From the NCBI GenBank assembly GCA_040754815.1, contig JBFMBX010000010.1, positions 1 through 64,000 of the forward strand: 64,000 nt of DNA, written 5' to 3'. The stretch is from Bellilinea sp040754815 (GTDB taxonomy: Bacteria > Chloroflexota > Anaerolineae > Anaerolineales > Anaerolineaceae). Shown one piece after another: positions 1 through 7,561 of the stretch. Both the position numbers and the translations under genes were made by a program. Under the pieces are notes generated by a model, which was not told the DNA's origin, ran no database searches, and saw nothing but the letters and a program-made list of their open reading frames with translations. How positions within the stretch are numbered: the first letter of the stretch is position 1; the number at the start of each line of letters is the position of its first letter.

Positions 1-1720
1 TGCGGGTGGGCGGGGGTGTATCGGTGGGAGTGACCAGCACACTCAACTGGCGGCGCGCCTGTTCCAGCCATTCGGGCGGTACCACTTCTTCACCCAGTTC
101 CAGCAAACGCTGCCACTCATTGATGGCAGCGCGCACGTTGAGCGGCTCCAGCGAAATGGCGCGCCAGTAGTACACCTGCGCCTTGCGTTCATCGCTGTCG
201 GCATCGCCTTCAATCTTGTTGAGTTGAATGTAGGCATCGCCGTAGGCTTCCATTTCCAGCAGGGCGCGGCTGCGCCACAAGGCGGCCTCGAAGGAATTGG
301 GGCGGATGGTCAGCGCGCGGTTGAAATCACTGAGGGCGGCCTGCGCATCGCCGCGGTTGAAGTACAGTTGACCGCGCTCCATGACCACCTCGAAGTTGAG
401 CCGGTCGAGGCGCAGGGCTTCATCGAACACCTGCAGGGCTTTTTCTTCCTCTCCGCTTTGCAGATAGGCCTTGCCCAGCAGGGCATAAACGCGCGGCTCG
501 GGCGGGCGGGAAAAGCGTTCGTAAATTTCCAGCGGTTCAAGCGATTCGACGAAGAAACCGTTTGCCTGCAATGCTTCGCCCAGAGTCAGGTAAGCCGGCA
601 GCAGAGTCACATCCAGTTGACTGGCAAGGCGGGCATCGGCCAGCGCTGCTTCGGCATCGCCCTGCGCCAGCAGGATGCGGGCGCGGTAGAGATAGACGAG
701 CGGAGACTGCGGCAGCAGGCCGGCGGCGGTTTGCAGGTTTTCCAGCGCCGCCGGATAACGTTCCTCGCTCAAATCCAGCAGGGCCAGTTCCAGATAGGCC
801 TCGGCCAGATTGGGGTCGAGGCTGAGGGCGGTTTGCAGGTCTTTGCGGGCTTCGGCTGGGTTGGGGGTGCTGGCGGCCAGCGCGGCGCGCGCCCGCCCCA
901 GAAAAGCGGGGGCAAAGGTGGGGCTGGTGCGGATGGCCTGATTGTAGGCATCCACCGCGGCGGCGATTTGCCCGCTGCGCCGGTGGGCTTCGCCCAGCCA
1001 GTAGTATAAATCCGGCGAGTCGGGGTCGGTTTCAACCGCCTGCTGGAAGTATTCCACTGCCCGCGCCCAATCGCCGCGCTCGAAAGCGCGCAGGCCAATA
1101 GCGTAGGCCTCGATGATGGCGTGAGGGGTGCTGACATAAGCGGGGGTGGGGGTGTAGGTGGCCTGCAAACCCTCCCACGGCGGGGTGGGTAACAGCAGGG
1201 TGGGGGTGAGGGTGGCCGCTGCTGCGGTTGGCGCGCTGGTTTCGGCAACCACCGGGCGGAAAGAAATGGTGGGACGCTGACTGACCTCACGCTGGCGCAG
1301 CAATTGCGGTGCGAGGATCAGCGCGACAAAGATGGCGATGACGGTCAGGGCAGCCAGACCGTAAAGGATGAGTTGTTTCCAGGAAACGGGGGGACGCTGG
1401 ACGACGGGTTTTTCGATCTTCACCTGCCACTGGCGGCGCTGCAGGCGGGGTGAAACAATCAGCGCCGGGTCGGGCGGCAGGACGCCCATGAGTGTCAAAC
1501 CGCGCCGCGCGGCTTGATTGGCGGGGTCGCGTTTGAGCACTTCTTTGAGGCAGTAGATGCGCTCTTTGCGCGATTCGACGACCGCGCTCATCCACAGCCA
1601 GTAATCTGCGTTGGATTGGTCGCGGCGCAGCAGGCGGGTGAGCAGATCGCGCGCCCGCTGGCGGTCGCCCTGCTCCAGTGCGGTGAACACTTCCTGAAAG
1701 GCGGGGTCGTTCGGCGGCAT
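1..1720 (-). CDS. TPR-repeat membrane protein (3' end cut by window)
   Basis: At least 573 codons; the C-terminus runs off the window. The N-terminal about 75 residues form a helical TPR-like module (EQGDRQRARDLLTRLLRRD). One membrane helix follows at about residues 117-140 (LILYGLAALTVIAIFVALIL), then a Thr/Pro-rich linker, then repeated TPR units from about residue 190 (AFERGDWARAVEYFQQAVETDPDSPDLYYWLGEAHRRSG and onward). Single-span orientation places the large TPR domain outside the membrane and the short N-terminal domain inside. TPR proteins are scaffolds; no catalytic domain is visible, so the partner is unknown. The start ATG lies 6 nt after an extended -10 element and has no Shine-Dalgarno sequence, pointing to a leaderless mRNA. 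It lies 82 nt downstream of the CorC-like gene but probably has its own promoter. Confidence 0.85.
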   Translation of the reverse strand, partial: MPPNDPAFQEVFTALEQGDRQRARDLLTRLLRRDQSNADYWLWMSAVVESRKERIYCLKEVLKRDPANQAARRGLTLMGVLPPDPALIVSPRLQRRQWQVKIEKPVVQRPPVSWKQLILYGLAALTVIAIFVALILAPQLLRQREVSQRPTISFRPVVAETSAPTAAAATLTPTLLLPTPPWEGLQATYTPTPAYVSTPHAIIEAYAIGLRAFERGDWARAVEYFQQAVETDPDSPDLYYWLGEAHRRSGQIAAAVDAYNQAIRTSPTFAPAFLGRARAALAASTPNPAEARKDLQTALSLDPNLAEAYLELALLDLSEERYPAALENLQTAAGLLPQSPLVYLYRARILLAQGDAEAALADARLASQLDVTLLPAYLTLGEALQANGFFVESLEPLEIYERFSRPPEPRVYALLGKAYLQSGEEEKALQVFDEALRLDRLNFEVVMERGQLYFNRGDAQAALSDFNRALTIRPNSFEAALWRSRALLEMEAYGDAYIQLNKIEGDADSDERKAQVYYWRAISLEPLNVRAAINEWQRLLELGEEVVPPEWLEQARRQLSVLVTPTDTPPPTR

Positions 1721-1726
1721 GGTATC

Positions 1727-1735
1727 AGTTTAGCA
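1727..1735 (-). promoter_or_regulatory. extended -10 promoter of the TPR gene
   Basis: Minus strand reads TGCTAAACT, a TGn extended -10 with hexamer TAAACT at 1727-1732. The ATG follows 6 nt later, so the predicted transcript would begin at or next to the start codon. Confidence 0.5.
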
Positions 1736-1802
1736 CAGGCTGAAAAAGCGGGCAAGCCGTGCAGGCGGCGGCCGGCTTTACGAAATTGTCAGGGCGGGGC
1801 TG

Positions 1803-3092
1803 TTATCCCCTGCTTTCGTTGAGCGCGTTTTGTGCCGGGGCGGTTTCGCTTTGGCGGCGGGCGCGCACACGGCGGATACGCCGCCCGCTGACCTGTTCGA
1901 CGGTCAGCAGCCAGTCCTCTACCTGCACCTGTTCACCGCCGGTCGGCACGCGGCCGATCACGCCGTAAATGTAGCCGCCCAGCGTATCCGCCAGATCGGT
2001 GACCAGATTGGTGCCCAGCACCTCGTTGAAGTCATCCAGATCCACCCGTCCGTGAAAGAGCACTTCATCCGGGCTGATGCGCTGGTAAAGCAGTTCTTCG
2101 GCCTGATCGTACTCATCGCGGATTTCGCCGACGATTTCTTCCACAATGTCCTCCAGCGTCACCAGTCCGGCCGTGCCGCCGTATTCATCCACCACAATGG
2201 CCATGTGGATGCTGTTCAACTGCATTTCGCGCAGCAAGTCATCCACTTTTTTGGATTCGGGGACAAAGTACGCCGGCCGCAGGAAGGGGCGGATGTTTTC
2301 CGGCTCGCTCTCATCCAGTGAGGCGCGCAGCAGGTCTTTGGCATACAGCAGGCCGATGATGTTGTCAATCGTTTCATCGTAAACCGGTACGCGCGAATGA
2401 CCGGAGAGCACCAGCGCCTCCACGGCTTCCGGCACGCGGGTGTTGACTTCCAGTGCCAGAATGTCAATGCGCGGCACCATGATTTCACGGCACAGCGTAT
2501 CGCCAAAGTGGAAGATGGAGTAAATCATCTGACGCTCGCCTTTTTCCAGTCCGCCGGTCGGCTCGCCGACTTCTACCCATGTTTTCAATTCATCTTCGGT
2601 CATGCCGCCGTGGGTTGGTTCCAGCATCAGCGGTTTGCCCATCAACGCTTCCAGCAGGGCAGAAAAGGGGCGCAACAGCACTTCCAGCCCGCGCGCCAGC
2701 GGATAAAGGCGCAGCAGCCAGTTTTCGGCATTGCGCCGCACCAGCCCCTCCACGCTGATTTCCAGCGCCACCAGCAGCAAGCCGGCGGCAAAGAACACGC
2801 CCAGCCAGAAGAAGAGGTTGTTCACGGCGGGGTAATAAGCCTGTCCGATGAAAACGCCGCTCACCGCCAGCAGGATGTGGCTGATGGAAATGACCAGCCG
2901 CAAACCCAGCCGGAAGGCAACTTTTTCGATCAGGGCAATTTCGCGTTCCACCGAGGGCTGCGCGCGCTGACCGGCAATTTGCATCAGCACCGGCAGGCGG
3001 GTGTTGACCAGCGCCGAGCGCACCCACACGGCAAGCAGGTCAAGGATCAGGATAACCAGTACCAGCCAGATCAAAGGATGTGGGGCGGTCAT
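1803..3092 (-). CDS. Hemolysin-like CBS-domain membrane protein (CorC/HlyC family)
   Basis: 429 residues, usual length for the family. Three or four N-terminal membrane helices (DUF21/CNNM domain, about residues 1-150) are followed by a CBS pair at about 195-325 (REIMVPRIDILALEV; VDDLLREMQLNSIHMAIVVDEYGGTAGLVTLEDIVEEIVGEI) and a C-terminal CorC_HlyC domain at about 335-410 (FHGRVDLDDFNEVLG). Family members act in divalent cation (Mg2+, Co2+) efflux or homeostasis in the inner membrane; the hemolysin name is historical. GGGGGAG lies 7 nt before the ATG. The gene starts 3 nt after the stop of the GlmU-like gene, so the two are co-transcribed. Function is inferred from domain order only. Confidence 0.9.
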   Translation of the reverse strand: MTAPHPLIWLVLVILILDLLAVWVRSALVNTRLPVLMQIAGQRAQPSVEREIALIEKVAFRLGLRLVISISHILLAVSGVFIGQAYYPAVNNLFFWLGVFFAAGLLLVALEISVEGLVRRNAENWLLRLYPLARGLEVLLRPFSALLEALMGKPLMLEPTHGGMTEDELKTWVEVGEPTGGLEKGERQMIYSIFHFGDTLCREIMVPRIDILALEVNTRVPEAVEALVLSGHSRVPVYDETIDNIIGLLYAKDLLRASLDESEPENIRPFLRPAYFVPESKKVDDLLREMQLNSIHMAIVVDEYGGTAGLVTLEDIVEEIVGEIRDEYDQAEELLYQRISPDEVLFHGRVDLDDFNEVLGTNLVTDLADTLGGYIYGVIGRVPTGGEQVQVEDWLLTVEQVSGRRIRRVRARRQSETAPAQNALNESRG

Positions 3093-3095
3093 TTT

Positions 3096-4136
3096 TTACT
3101 CCCCCGTGGAATGATCGGTGGGTATGCCGGCCGGCAAAGGGATGGGCGAGAGGCGGCTGCCTTCCGGCAGTTCGCAATCCTCCAGCCAGACGGCAGGAAC
3201 GAAACTGCCGGCGCCAACGCGGCAGTTCTTCAACACGGCACCGGGACCAATGCGGCAGTTAGCGGCAATGTGCGTTTTCCCCGCCAGATAGCAATGGGGG
3301 TAGATGACCGTATCGGCGGCGAGGGTGACATCCACTTCGATGGTGATGGTGTGCGGGTTGATGAGCGTGACGCCGGCCTCCATCCAGCGCGCGGCGATGC
3401 GCTGCTGCAAAACCGCCTCCGCTTCTGCCAGATGGGCGCGGGTGTTGATGCCGAGTGCTTCGTGCGGGTCGCTCACCGTGAGTGCTTGCACCCGCCGGCC
3501 GTGCCGGCGGGCAATTTCTACCAGATCGGTGAGGAAGTACTCACCTTTGGGGGACAGGTTGACCTCCTGCAGGGCCTGCCACAGCCAGTTACCGTCAAAG
3601 CAGTAAACGCCGGCGTTCAACTCGCGAATGGCGAGCACCTCCGGCGGGGCAACTGCTTCCTCGACGATGGCCTGCACATCGCCATCCGCGCTGCGCACCA
3701 CCCGCCCAAAACCGTGCGGATCGTCCAGAATGACGGTCAGCATGGTCAGCGCGCTGTCGGCGCTGCGCTGCATCTGCACCAGTTGCTGCAGGGTTTGGGC
3801 GGTAATCAACGGCATGTCACCGGCAGTGACCACCACCAGCCCGCCGTTGGCTTCCAGCAGCGGGCGGGCCATGCTCACGGCGTGCGCCGTGCCGAGCTGC
3901 TCGCTTTGCAGGGCATAGCGCGCCCGCTCGCCGACTGCGGCGCGCACCTGTTCGGCGCCGTGGCCGATGATCAGCACGGGTGGCTGAGGGCTGATTTGCG
4001 CCGCCGAGCGCAGCACATGCTCAATCAGCGCAATACCGCCCAGTGGATGCAACACCTTGGGCAGGGTGGATTTCATCCGTTTGCCGTAACCGGCTGCCAG
4101 AATGACGACTGAAACCGAGGGATCGGGCTGCTTCAT
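3096..4136 (-). CDS. GlmU-like sugar-1-phosphate nucleotidyltransferase, short C-terminus
   Basis: 346 residues. The N-terminal domain (about 1-240) is a GlmU-type uridylyltransferase: the loop LAAGYGKRMKSTLPKVLHPLGG matches the family G-x-G-T-R-M-x-S-x-x-P-K-V-L-H signature with Lys in place of Thr, and TAGDMPLI and SPKGEYFLTDLVEIA are conserved GlmU blocks. The C-terminal part (about 255-346) has only a few left-handed beta-helix hexapeptide turns (IGPGAVLKNCRVGAG). Bifunctional GlmU proteins are about 450 residues and carry an acetyltransferase site in a long beta-helix; that part is missing. It probably makes UDP-GlcNAc from GlcNAc-1-P and UTP, or another NDP-sugar. I chose ATG 4136 (preceded by GGGGGTG) rather than the in-frame upstream ATG. 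It is first in an operon with the CorC-like gene. Confidence 0.85.
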   Translation of the reverse strand: MKQPDPSVSVVILAAGYGKRMKSTLPKVLHPLGGIALIEHVLRSAAQISPQPPVLIIGHGAEQVRAAVGERARYALQSEQLGTAHAVSMARPLLEANGGLVVVTAGDMPLITAQTLQQLVQMQRSADSALTMLTVILDDPHGFGRVVRSADGDVQAIVEEAVAPPEVLAIRELNAGVYCFDGNWLWQALQEVNLSPKGEYFLTDLVEIARRHGRRVQALTVSDPHEALGINTRAHLAEAEAVLQQRIAARWMEAGVTLINPHTITIEVDVTLAADTVIYPHCYLAGKTHIAANCRIGPGAVLKNCRVGAGSFVPAVWLEDCELPEGSRLSPIPLPAGIPTDHSTGE

Positions 4137-4273
4137 TTCACCCCCGTTAATGGGAAATAGAAGAAGCACCGCCGCCGGTACAAAAAAAGACCTGCCGCAG
4201 CGGGGCTTGGCCGTTCGGATGGTTCTATTGCAGGGTCAGTAGAATCGCCGTCCACAGTCATGAGGTTTTTAGG

Positions 4274-4344
4274 CTGGGGCGCCCGGATTCGAACCAGGAT
4301 CCACAGATCCAAAGTCTGGTGTGCTGCCGTTGCACCACGCCCCA
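4274..4344 (-). tRNA. tRNA-Gln (anticodon TTG)
   Basis: The minus strand gives a 7-bp acceptor stem (TGGGGCG with CGCCCCA), a D-arm with GGCAGC, an anticodon stem CAGAC/ATCTG enclosing TTG, and a T-arm with GGTTCGAATCC. The discriminator base is G and the 3' CCA is not encoded (CCT follows). It is an isolated tRNA between the GlmU-like gene and pcrA. Confidence 0.93.
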
Positions 4345-4451
4345 ACGGGGCTTTGAATTACCCCAAAGCGGTTATGATTTTATCACAAAAAGCAAATTTT
4401 GGGGCAGCAGAAAGAAAAGATTTAACAGGCGGGCACTTTCACCCGCAGGCG

Positions 4452-4571
4452 TTAATACTGACACACTTCGAAAGTGTTGCCATCCGGGTCAAAAAACTGA
4501 AACCAGCGCACATCTCCCTCTTCACCCTGCAGCGGCGTGGTGCTGACATGGTGATTCTTCAGTTTCTGATG
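4452..4571 (-). pseudogene. C-terminal remnant of a VOC/glyoxalase-family gene
   Basis: A 39-codon open stretch ends at TAA 4454-4452. Its translation contains STTPLQGEEGDVRWFQFFD followed by PDGNTFEVCQY, the typical last beta-strands of a vicinal-oxygen-chelate domain, including the DPDGN turn and the Glu that serves as a metal ligand in glyoxalase I-like proteins. A stop codon lies just upstream and no N-terminal half is visible, so this is a gene fragment. It sits between tRNA-Gln and pcrA. Identity rests on motif recognition of a short peptide. Confidence 0.6.
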
Positions 4572-4591
4572 CTAAGCATTCACCCGGCTTG

Positions 4592-4600
4592 TGGTACAAT
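4592..4600 (+). promoter_or_regulatory. extended -10 promoter of pcrA
   Basis: TGGTACAAT (extended -10) is followed 9 nt later by the pcrA ATG at 4610. No Shine-Dalgarno sequence lies between, so a leaderless transcript is likely. Confidence 0.55.
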
Positions 4601-4609
4601 CGCCCTGCA

Positions 4610-6811
4610 ATGATAGACCTCGATCATCTCAACCCGCAACAACGCAGCGCGGTAACTGCCCCGCTGGGACAGATTCTGGTGCTGGCCGGGCCCGGTTCCG
4701 GAAAAACCCGCGTGCTGACCCAGCGCATCGCTTACCTGATCGAAGCCATGGGGGTGCGACCGCACAACATTCTGGCAGTCACCTTTACCAATAAAGCCGC
4801 TCGCGAGATGCAAAACCGCCTGCAATCCCTGCTGGGTGATGCCAGCGCAGGGGTCTGGCTGGGTACTTTTCACGCCAACTGCGCACGCATCCTGCGGCGC
4901 GAGGCGCAATACCTCTCGTTCGATAGTAATTTTGTAATCATGGACAGCGATGACCAGCAGGCGCTGGTCAAACGCGCCATCCGCGAACTCAATCTGGATG
5001 AGAAATTGTACCGCCCTACCAGCATCCACGCCGCCATTTCCACCGCTAAAAACAACCTGATCACACCGGCGGACTTTCCGGCCCAATCCTACCGCGATGA
5101 AGTGACCAAGCGCATCTACGAACGCTATCAGGCTTTGCTGCGCGATTCGAACGCGGTGGACTTTGACGACCTGCTGCTGGAAACGGTGCGCCTGCTGGTG
5201 GATAACCCCCAAGTGCGAGAACGGTACGCCCGCCGCTTCGAGCATATTCTGGTGGATGAGTTTCAGGATACCAATCTGGTGCAGTACGAACTGCTCAAAC
5301 TGCTGGCTTCGATTCACGGCAACCTGTTTGTGGTGGGGGATGAGGATCAGTCCATCTACCGCTGGCGCGGGGCGGATTACCGCAATGTGCTGCGCTTCGA
5401 GCAGGATTTTCCATCCTGCACGAAGATTTTGCTGGAACAGAATTACCGTTCCACCCAAACCGTGCTGGATGCGGCACGGGCGGTGATTGACCGCAACAAA
5501 CACCGCACCCGCAAACACCTGTTTTCCGAACGAGGGATGGGTGAACGGCTGGTGCTTTACGAAGCGGTGGATGAATACGCCGAGGCCGCCTTTGTGGTGG
5601 ATACCATCCGTCAGTGGGTGGAAAGCGGCAAGGCGCGCGGCAGTGATTTTGCGGTGATGTACCGTACCAACGCGCAGTCGCGCCTGCTGGAAGAAGCCTT
5701 TTTGCGCGCCGGCCTGCCCTACCGGCTGGTGGGTGCGCTGCGCTTTTACGGGCGGCGCGAGGTCAAAGACCTGATCTGCTTCCTGCGGCTGGTACACAAC
5801 CCCGATGACGAGGTTTCGCTTGCGCGGGTCATCAATGTGCCGCCGCGCGGAGTGGGTGAAAAGACGATGGTGGCCCTGCAGGTGGCTGCCCGTCAGGCCA
5901 ATATGACCGCCGGTCAGTTATTGATTGAACTGGGAGAAAAGGGTGAACAATCCTCTCATTGGGGGCGTTTTAGCGGGCGCAGCATTCTGCCGCTGGCCGA
6001 TTTTGGCAGCCTGCTGGCGGGCTGGCGGCGCGCCGTTGCCGAGGGGCTGAGCCTGCCGGGCCTGTTCGACCGCATTCTGCTGGATACGGCCTATCAGGAA
6101 TACATTGATGACGGCAGCAACGAGGGTAAGGAACGCTGGGAAAACGTGCAGGAATTGCGCCGGCTGGCTTACGAATTCAAAGAAGGCGGGCTGACCGCTT
6201 TTTTGGAAAATCTGGCGCTGGTTTCGGATCAGGATACACTGCCGGAAGAAGCGGCCAATGCGGCTACTTTATTGACCCTCCATGCTGCCAAAGGGCTGGA
6301 ATTTCGATTTGTATTCATCATCGGGCTGGATGAAGGCTTGCTGCCGCACGCCCGCTCCAAAGACGACCCGGAAGAAATGGCCGAAGAACGCCGTTTACTG
6401 TATGTTGGCATCACCCGCGCCAAAGACCGCGTCTATCTGGTGCGGGCGCACCAGCGCAGTCTGTACGGCGGCCCGGAAATTCAGGAACCCTCCCGCTTTC
6501 TGGAAGACCTGCCGGATTCGCTGGTTCAGCGACAGGGTCAGCGCCGTCACGCCGAGCGCTGGGAAAGTCCCGAATCGCGCGCGCTGCGGATGCGCACATT
6601 TGGCGCGCCGCGTCAGCAGGCTTCTGCTCCGCTCGTCGAGCCGCGCTTTCAACCCACCGACCGGGTGCGCCACCCCGTTTGGGGTGAGGGGATTGTGATG
6701 GACAGCCGCATTCAGGACGGCGACGAAACGGTGGATGTGTTTTTTGAAAGCGTGGGGTTCAAGCGGCTGGTGGCCTCGCTGGCGAATTTAGAAATCCTGC
6801 CGAGAACGTAA
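4610..6811 (+). CDS. pcrA: ATP-dependent DNA helicase PcrA/UvrD
   Basis: 733 residues, normal for PcrA. Superfamily 1A motifs appear in order: Q-motif LNPQQRSAV, motif I GPGSGKTRVL, Ia TFTNKAAREM, II VDEFQDTN, III GDEDQSIYRWRGA, IV EQNYRST, V TLHAAKGLEF, VI YVGITRAKDR. The C-terminal tail (FQPTDRVRHPVWGEGIV...DVFFESVGFKRL) is the Tudor-like RNA-polymerase-binding segment typical of PcrA. The protein is a 3'-5' helicase for repair, plasmid replication and transcription-replication conflict resolution. ATG 4610 is preferred over the upstream in-frame ATG at 4589, because 4589 would lie upstream of the -10 element. The gene converges with the 171-residue gene 14 nt downstream. Confidence 0.96.
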   Translation: MIDLDHLNPQQRSAVTAPLGQILVLAGPGSGKTRVLTQRIAYLIEAMGVRPHNILAVTFTNKAAREMQNRLQSLLGDASAGVWLGTFHANCARILRREAQYLSFDSNFVIMDSDDQQALVKRAIRELNLDEKLYRPTSIHAAISTAKNNLITPADFPAQSYRDEVTKRIYERYQALLRDSNAVDFDDLLLETVRLLVDNPQVRERYARRFEHILVDEFQDTNLVQYELLKLLASIHGNLFVVGDEDQSIYRWRGADYRNVLRFEQDFPSCTKILLEQNYRSTQTVLDAARAVIDRNKHRTRKHLFSERGMGERLVLYEAVDEYAEAAFVVDTIRQWVESGKARGSDFAVMYRTNAQSRLLEEAFLRAGLPYRLVGALRFYGRREVKDLICFLRLVHNPDDEVSLARVINVPPRGVGEKTMVALQVAARQANMTAGQLLIELGEKGEQSSHWGRFSGRSILPLADFGSLLAGWRRAVAEGLSLPGLFDRILLDTAYQEYIDDGSNEGKERWENVQELRRLAYEFKEGGLTAFLENLALVSDQDTLPEEAANAATLLTLHAAKGLEFRFVFIIGLDEGLLPHARSKDDPEEMAEERRLLYVGITRAKDRVYLVRAHQRSLYGGPEIQEPSRFLEDLPDSLVQRQGQRRHAERWESPESRALRMRTFGAPRQQASAPLVEPRFQPTDRVRHPVWGEGIVMDSRIQDGDETVDVFFESVGFKRLVASLANLEILPRT

Positions 6812-6825
6812 CGGCTGCGATATAT

Positions 6826-7341
6826 TCAAAGGCCGGCGGGGTGAAGAGCGCTTTGCCGGAGTGCCTCATGCCCGCTGGGAAAACAATCCCTGTGACTGAA
6901 CAAAACCCATCCGCCGGCCTGCTCGATCAGTTGCATGGCCGGCAGGTCAACATCGGCGCAGCCGATATACACCGCAAACGCATCCGAAGGGGAACGGTTG
7001 GCCAGCACCCAGCCGGTTAACGCGCGGCGCAGTGCGGCCGGGCCGCTGTGAACGAGGCGCAGGTGATTTTCCAGCCGGTCGGGATCTTCATCCGGTTCGT
7101 GAAACTCGCGGCCGTGCCGTGCGGCATATAAAACGCCTTCCAGCGGCAGGGCGGTACGCAGTTCGTCGAGTGCCGGCGCGCCGATCAGCACCGGCAGCAC
7201 CCCCGGCAGATCGAAAAGTTTTCTCAATTGTTCCACGCGTTCCGCATGAAGGGGGTTGACGGCTTCGTAACTCACGAACAGGCGCGTGACCGGTTCGCGG
7301 GTCAAACGTTCGGTCAGAAAATGGGAGGTATTTGGGTTCAT
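6826..7341 (-). CDS. Trehalose-phosphatase-like HAD-fold protein lacking the catalytic Asp motif
   Basis: 171 residues. The order of motifs resembles OtsB-type HAD phosphatases: a first strand (TRLFVSYEAVNPL), a small-domain-like segment (LPVLIGAPALDELRTALPLEGVLYAARHGREF) and a final strand plus loop (AFAVYIGCADVDLPAMQLIEQAGGWVLF), which parallels the family GDDxTDE block. The DxDGT nucleophile motif is replaced by SYEAVN and the last Asp pair by CADVD. At 171 residues it is also shorter than OtsB (about 240-270). It is probably a non-catalytic relative. The assignment is from memory of family motifs and is tentative. Confidence 0.5.
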   Translation of the reverse strand: MNPNTSHFLTERLTREPVTRLFVSYEAVNPLHAERVEQLRKLFDLPGVLPVLIGAPALDELRTALPLEGVLYAARHGREFHEPDEDPDRLENHLRLVHSGPAALRRALTGWVLANRSPSDAFAVYIGCADVDLPAMQLIEQAGGWVLFSHRDCFPSGHEALRQSALHPAGL

Positions 7342-7561
7342 GTCAGCAATTCGTAATAAGACAATATTTGTCGTAATTTTACCAGAATTAAAAAGGGGAA
7401 ATCTTCTGACAGGGAAACGTGAATTATCCCCTTCTGCTTTATCGCCGGTGTTGGCTTTGCAGTTGGGGGGCTGGCGGAAAAGGATTATTACCGCGCCATC
7501 GGAATCTTACAATCTCTTCATCTTCCAATATCCATAGACTTCGTGCGAATTGAAGATACCC

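Noticed and set aside
224..1009. 261-codon plus-strand ORF opposite the TPR gene
   Set aside because: Antisense shadow in GC-rich DNA; Gln/Gly-rich composition with no family signature, while the minus strand encodes clear TPRs.
2397..4112. 571-codon plus-strand ORF opposite the CorC-like and GlmU-like genes
   Set aside because: Spans two well-supported minus-strand genes and their junction; His/Gln-rich shadow composition.
4580..5797. 405-codon minus-strand ORF inside pcrA
   Set aside because: Antisense to the helicase motifs; no promoter or SD.
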